Assembly (NCBI GenBank): GCA_008921705.1
Contig: VFFE01007645.1
Location: 270,456 to 334,455, forward strand
DNA: 64,000 nt
Source: Burhinus oedicnemus
Taxonomy: Eukaryota > Chordata > Aves > Charadriiformes > Burhinidae
Direction: 5' to 3'
In this document: in pieces, positions 59,400 to 64,000 of the stretch
Numbering within the stretch: the stretch's first letter is position 1
Layout of the letters: the number at the start of each line of letters is the position of its first letter
Notes under the pieces: generated by a model
Told to the model about the DNA's origin: nothing
The model's input: the letters and a program-made list of their open reading frames with translations, nothing else
The model's database searches: none
Translations under genes and position numbers: made by a program

Positions 59400-59960
59400 G
59401 CTCCAGCTCACAGGCCATAATTAAACATGGAATCTGGCCCTCATCCAAATGAGTTTGATACCTGTGCCCTAAGCACCAACAGCTATGAAGTCAACCAAAT
59501 GTGATGCCGTTGTCATGCCCTCGTGCCAAAGAGTGATGAGAAATTATGCATTGTTTTTGCTTGAGGTATCCCTTACTTGTGTGACTGGGACTTACTTTTT
59601 ACATACAGGCAGCATAATAATCAACTTTCATTAAGACTAATGCTGACTGTTGATTTACGACAAAGGGTATTTCAATTAAATTTAGCATTTTGGATAGGAC
59701 ATGATAATTATCTGGTGTTGACATTCAATTTTGTAGGCCTGGAGTTTACAAACAAATCCCACATCTTTGTTAGGTGCATTAGCAATTGAAATACCCTCCG
59801 AAATGGTAAATCTCTGCAATCAATCTTCCTTTTCTTTAAAAATAAATTTAGGAGGAATTTGCATAATTGGCCATGCTTGATAAAAGTCTGATGTATAATG
59901 TTGTCTTTTAAATGCACTGCTACCTGGAATCATGATGAAGTGTCAACACGCAGGAGGTAA
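59400..59960. promoter_or_regulatory. Enhancer-like block with a 14-bp inverted repeat
   Basis: AT-rich, CpG-poor DNA dense in homeodomain and POU-type cores (CATAATTAAAC near 59416, GCATTAGCAATTG near 59777, TTTGCATAATTGG near 59858). The perfect inverted repeat AGGGTATTTCAATT (59664-59677) and AATTGAAATACCCT (59784-59797) lies at its centre with 106 nt between the arms. Composition resembles deeply conserved developmental enhancers; it lies 1-2 kb upstream of the CpG-rich zone. Conservation is not tested. Confidence 0.3.
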
Positions 59961-60229
59961 ATATAAAACAAGCATTTAGTAAATGATGCGGCTGATCTCA
60001 CGAGGTGAGAAATGGCATCGAGTGGTGTTATAATTTGAAGTGGCTTTATAATTTGGTGTAGGGCCTTCGCTATGAAGGCTGCGAGAGAAAAGGACAGAAC
60101 TCAATCGCATCAAAAAGCTTTAATTTGCACCGAACTTTGAAGTGAAATTTGCACTGAAAAGTGCTTTTAAAACACAGCGAGGGTGATGCAAACGAGCGTC
60201 TGCACTTCTGATTGAAAATGGAGTTAGCG

Positions 60230-60760
60230 TGGGCCTGTGCCGGCGTAAAGGCGTGGGTTTCCCGGCAGCTTGAGTGTTCCAGCCGCTGCCCCGCCAGCCG
60301 CCGCGCTTGAGTTACGCAGCGGGATTGTACCTGCCCGTCCTCTGAGTTACGCTGGGGCCGTGTCACTTCGCTGTTTAATGCTGGGTGGCACGGCCAGCGT
60401 TGTACCGCTCTTCAGCGCGTGCTCCCGCGGCCGTCGCTGTTGGCAGCCTGTGCTCGGCACCACCGCTGCCGTCGCTGTCGGCAGCCTGTGCTCGGCACCA
60501 CCGCTGCCGTCGCTGTCGGCAGCCTGTGCTCGGCACCACCGCTGCCGTCAGTCCCAGGCTCCTCACCAGGAGAGGCTGGAGACGGCGGGTTCGTGACGTG
60601 CCGCGTGTCACACGGCTGCTCGCTGTCTGACCTGTGTTTCATGTGAGATGAGCGTCCGCTGTGACCCAAGCCCCGTTAGCGGGGGGAGGCGTCCCGGGGT
60701 ACGGAAAGGCTGTGTGGAGGACGTGACCCCGAGGCGCAGCGGGAGACGTGGGGCTGCCTG
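60230..60760. promoter_or_regulatory. CpG-dense block, left half of a probable CpG island
   Basis: CpG frequency rises sharply at about 60235 (GCCGGCGTAAAGGCG) and stays high to about 60760, and includes the minisatellite at 60430-60549. Open frames on both strands are artefacts of GC richness and the repeat. Together with 61090-61680 this is the largest CpG-rich zone of the window and the best promoter candidate. Confidence 0.5.
60430..60549. repeat. 38-bp minisatellite, about 3.2 copies
   Basis: The unit, marked by GGCAGCCTGTGCTCGGCACC, recurs exactly 38 bp apart (at 60442, 60480 and 60518), with a single T/C difference at the start of the first copy's GGCAGCC. Copies run 60430-60467, 60468-60505 and 60506-60543, followed by a partial unit. 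Because 38 is not a multiple of three, the reading frame rotates from copy to copy, which argues against a coding repeat. Confidence 0.95.
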
Positions 60761-61089
60761 TGGCCGGCTACCCAGTGTGTGATGTGCTCCGGCCCAGGGT
60801 GAAGTGACCCCCTTGTGCAGGGAAACCCTGGGGTCTTGCAATGACAACATAAACCAAGGAAACCACGTGGGAATATTCCACAATATTATAGCTGGGTGGT
60901 GGGGTCCCTGTTACCGAACGTCCGCACTGGGCTGTTGGGTCAGGTGCAGTAGGAGGTGATGGTCTGGGCTCGCATTCTGCAGCGCTCTGCACATTAGTGC
61001 TCCCTCCCTTTAAAATTGGGAGGGAAATGTGCAGTCATCTCTCTGATAAAATAAATGGGCGTTATTTCAACTATATATATGCGCTCACC

Positions 61090-61680
61090 CTATTGACGAC
61101 TCGGGACGCGTTTGTGCAGCTGGGTAGCTGTAGCGCCCTGTTCTCACGTCGCAGGGAATGGCAGCGGTAGCGGCGTAAGAGTCGCAGGTCGGCACACGCT
61201 AACAACGGCGGTGCGTGCCGGGGTCGGTGGAGGGTTTGTAGTCCGGCACACGTGCCCGCGTGTTCCCGTCTGCTGAGCGAACCAAACGAAGCTGGCGGCT
61301 GGCGCGCGACCAATGCCGCGGCCGTGGGTGGGCGCGCGGTCGGTGCGTGCGGAGCTGGCTGGGAGCGTGTCTCCGGGAGAGCCGGCTGCGCCGAGGGCAC
61401 GGGAATGCCCAGGGTGGAGAGAGCCGGGGCGCGGAGCGGGCCGGCACAGCCGGGATGGGCAGGTCGGAGCCGGCTCTGCTGGGCCGGAGGTGGCAGATGA
61501 ACTGCGGCGGGGGCATCGGGCGCAGGCGGTTGTGCGGGCTTCTTCAGCGCGACCGCGACGTGACGTGCTTGTCTTGGTGCTCACGTACGAGAACTCTGCG
61601 GCGACTCGAACGCCGTTCCAGCGACTGCCGTTCCAATAGGAGTTGGTGACCCGCCGGAAGCGTACCGTTTACACGGTCAC
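61090..61680 (+). promoter_or_regulatory. Probable CpG-island promoter
   Basis: CpG-dense throughout, with GCGCGCGACCAATGCCGCGG (CCAAT box, about 61303-61322), a GACGTGACGTGC segment with a CRE-like half-site (61557-61568) and GCCGGAAGCG, an ETS-family site, at 61653-61662. There is no clear TATA box, as usual for housekeeping-type island promoters. The plus-strand candidate exons at 61848 and 63843 suggest rightward transcription. A minus-strand frame from 61400 runs to a donor-like AGG|gtgagc at 61089/61088, so the island might be bidirectional. No long frame here is recognisable. Confidence 0.5.
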
Positions 61681-61847
61681 AGCTCAGATGGAAATTCACT
61701 GTGTGTTTTGTTTTCTCCTGGTCTGTGAGAAAACGAACTGAAATACCCTGGTTATAACGACTGTTGGGTGGTCAGTCCGGAACAGACGGAGCCTGCTGGA
61801 GCTGGCTCTCCTCGCCTTGTGTCCGCGTTACCGTTGCCTTGCCCCAG

Positions 61848-61914
61848 ACTTGTGACAGCCTGCGTTGGGGAGAGCCTGGCTTTTCGCAGAGAGGGAATAT
61901 GTGTGCGGCTGCAG
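61848..61914 (+). CDS. Candidate exon with possible start codon (new gene, plus strand)
   Basis: Seen: a strong acceptor (ACCGTTGCCTTGCCCCAG to 61847) and a CTGCAG|gtaacc donor at 61914/61915. An ATG at 61900 with A at -3 opens MCAAA and leaves one phase base, which joins in frame with the exon at 63843-63896. The codons before the ATG are also open, so the start could lie further upstream. Position 170-230 nt beyond the CpG island fits either a second exon after a short first intron or an unspliced extension of exon 1. The joined peptide begins MCAAAGEFSFLRKPQ. I do not recognise it; both the splice model and the start codon are inferred. Confidence 0.28.
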
Positions 61915-63842
61915 GTAACCTAATCTTTGAAATGCAGGTTAGTTTTGTCTGTCGTAGATGGGCAAAGTCAAACCAACAAATGCAACAATTATAAGTAATA
62001 TAGAATTTATTTGCTATATAGAAATTATAAGTAATAAAGAAAAGTTCTGATTTTAGGCCCTGGTCTGTGAGACACCAGTGCCTCACGCAGGGACAGCGTC
62101 TTCCCTTAAAATATACGATTTATAAGGAAAAAATGCTCTATTGTCCTGGAAACTACACGCGTGCTGCAAGCTACTTCAAAATCTCCGTCACATTTAAATA
62201 AGAAAGGGTGGTAGAGGTTGATTTTTATTTGTAATTTTTAAAAATTTTTTTAAATGTAAACTTTGAATGTTTTTTTCACTGCACTGAAAAGAGGCTGAAT
62301 TCCTCTGTTACCATCAGAGTTGTGTGGTCTCATCCGCAGTGAGAAAACTGAAGGAAGAGGTCAGTTCTACTCTTCTGCTGGGGTACAAGCAGTTTAGATT
62401 CCATAAGGCTGCTGGGAGCCCTGCCACGACGCAGGGCCGCGCGCTCGCCCTGGGGCTGGTCAGGACGCTGCGTGCCCGTGGAAGCCACCGGTGGGGCGGT
62501 TGTGATGTGCCGGTGACCTGCCCAGAGCACTGGTGGCGTCTCTGGCATCTCTTTCACATGTGCAACTTCTGCGCTTGCCTCTCCTTTCCCTCCCAGTCTG
62601 GGAATAGATGTAACAAGTGGTTTCTGCTTTCCAGTATCTCCAGTGCTCTGGGCGATAGGTGTCTTATGGCCCCATCTCTGCAGGTGCTGTGGTGAGGTTA
62701 CTGTAATGTGCCTTGGGCTTTTACAGTAAAAACACTGTCGGTATGTTTAAGAATCTGTATTTACCTTCTCTAAGTAGTGATGTCTGCTGTACTGAATGCT
62801 GCTTTTATTCCAGCAGTTCCTTTTGAGCAGATCGCAAGAACACCTTCCAGCACCCTCACCGTTTCATAAGTCACGCCCCACGGGCCAGAAGGGACTAATG
62901 TAATCTGAGCGATGATACGTAATCTCCTCAGCTGTCAGCTGGTAAGGAAAGAAGTTGAAATAAGGCTGCTAGTGTGACGAGAGTTGATAATGTTAACAGT
63001 GAACTGTGTGCTGCGTGAGGTGTCGGTGTGAGGATCTTAAATTGCAGAAGAAGCATGAAGTACTTAATTTCCATTCTTCTGTATGTCCGTTAGGGAATCT
63101 CTGAGTTCTTATGAATGGTGCTCACACTGTGGACAGGGAGTTCACTACTACTTTAAAAAAAAAATTTAAAAATTGCCTAGTGGAACGAAAGAATTATCGT
63201 ACAACATTATACACAGGCAGAGTTGGGATTTTTTTTGTTTTGTTTTTGAACCATGACCGTGCCATTGAAGACAAACTTAATTCATCATCTTTTTCAACTT
63301 GAAAGAATTAGCCATGCCTGTTCTATTTTCTAATTCCAGTCCTTTCTTTATTTCCAATCTGCTGGGGTTTTGATGTGCACAACACATCAAAGAATCGAGT
63401 TGATGGGATTTCTGTCACTTTTCTAACACAATACATTGTATGAAATAACTTAATCTCTTTCTGCATTGTATATAGTATGTTGTAAAACATCATTGTCATC
63501 CTGCCGTAGTAAATGCTGACTCTTACTGTTGTCACAGCGTTGCACATCAGTATATGAACTCAACAGTATCCGTCAGGGAAGGGGGGGAAGGAAGATCGGA
63601 AAAGGTTGCGTGTGGTCGTATGGGGGACAAAGCCCGCGGGGGAGAGCGCTGCTCTTCTTGGTGTACCTGTTGGTTTTCTGTAGCCCGCTTGTAGGTGTGC
63701 TCTGATGAACCAGGAAGGCTTGTGAGTCTTTGGGGATTCTGCTCTTGAGCCTTGGCTAAGGACTTTTTTCAAGCCCTTTTGTTCTGTTGCCGTGAGAATG
63801 GGATGAGCCACGAGAAGCGTACTGATCTTTAACGCTTAACAG
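61915..63842. other. Putative first-intron sequence
   Basis: AT-rich sequence between the two candidate exons, with one CpG-richer part at about 62430-62520 and an A-rich run at 63154-63170. No other exon-like segment was recognised. Confidence 0.35.
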
Positions 63843-63896
63843 GTGAATTCTCATTTCTGCGGAAACCACAGGCAAAACCTTTTGAGTTGGATGCAG
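63843..63896 (+). CDS. Candidate second coding exon, gene continues past the window
   Basis: Seen: the acceptor TCTTTAACGCTTAACAG ends at 63842 with a plausible branch point in CGCTTAAC, and GCAG|gtaagc at 63896/63897 is a strong donor. In the frame set by the upstream exon the 54 nt read Gly (completed by GT) and then EFSFLRKPQAKPFELDA, ending in phase 1. Phase 0 is open too (starting VNSHFCGNH), while the remaining frame stops at once. The mixed hydrophobic and charged composition of the preferred frame is protein-like. No family is recognised. The downstream exons lie outside the window. Confidence 0.3.
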
Positions 63897-64000
63897 GTAA
63901 GCTTATTTTCCTTTAATTTTTCTCTTAAAGCCAGCAGCTGGGTCGACTGGTGATGTCAGCAGCCGAGATGTGAGAGCAGTGGAGGTCAGCAGCACTGGTC

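Noticed and set aside
60270..61649. Many overlapping open frames of 75-146 codons on both strands
   Set aside because: GC-rich CpG island DNA has few stop codons. The frames conflict with each other, are Arg/Ala/Pro-rich and show no domain.
1..64000. tRNA, rRNA, known microRNA, CRISPR or bacterial-type gene clusters
   Set aside because: Looked for by eye and not found. No A/B-box tRNA pattern, no direct-repeat array with unique spacers and no operon-like gene order; the avian repeats show this is vertebrate DNA.

Overview
This is vertebrate nuclear DNA, almost certainly from a bird. The proof is a CR1 retrotransposon 3' end at about 54908-55358, whose sequence (down to the terminal CATAGAA-type octamer) is the family that dominates avian genomes. 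A solo retroviral LTR of a type common in birds lies at 43572-44272. The base composition is AT-rich and CpG-poor with a few isolated CpG-dense patches, as expected of avian intronic or intergenic DNA. I cannot name the species or chromosome. The LTR type suggests a neoavian bird, but that is only an impression.

No protein-coding gene can be assigned with confidence. The open frames are short, overlap each other on both strands, and match no family I recognise. What can be supported are candidate exons defined by splice signals. At the left and centre, three plus-strand segments (64-121, 20180-20257, 21726-21811) have good acceptors and donors and join in one reading frame that ends at a TGA at 21788-21790; they could be the 3' part of an unidentified gene. 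Two possible terminal exons with AATAAA signals lie at 3784-4045 and 17009-17190. At the right end, a CpG-rich zone in two blocks (about 60230-60760 and 61090-61680) looks like a promoter island. It is followed by two candidate exons (61848-61914 and 63843-63896) that also join in frame, with a possible start codon at 61900; this may be the start of a plus-strand gene that runs off the window.

Layout: 1-15 kb is AT-rich non-coding DNA with two conserved-element-like blocks, a G-quadruplex motif and small repeats. 15.06-15.35 kb is a worn, ancient CR1-like fragment. 16.9-23 kb holds most of the weak exon candidates. 23-43 kb is largely featureless apart from a pure (TCTTC)n array at 30786-30909, a G-quadruplex motif at 29037, hairpins at 38270 and 41010, and an AT-rich enhancer-like block at 42520-43110. 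43.6-44.3 kb is the solo LTR, followed by scattered CpG patches to 47.1 kb. 47-59 kb is AT-rich with an A/C-rich low-complexity tract, the CR1 copy and a striking recursive-splice motif at 58507/58508. 59.4-59.96 kb is another enhancer-like block containing a 14-bp perfect inverted repeat. A 38-bp minisatellite sits inside the first CpG block at 60430-60549.

No tRNA, rRNA, known microRNA, CRISPR array, operon or defence or biosynthetic system is visible. The most interesting items are the recursive-splice motif, the two phase-consistent exon chains and the inverted repeat in the enhancer-like block; all need alignment or RNA evidence.
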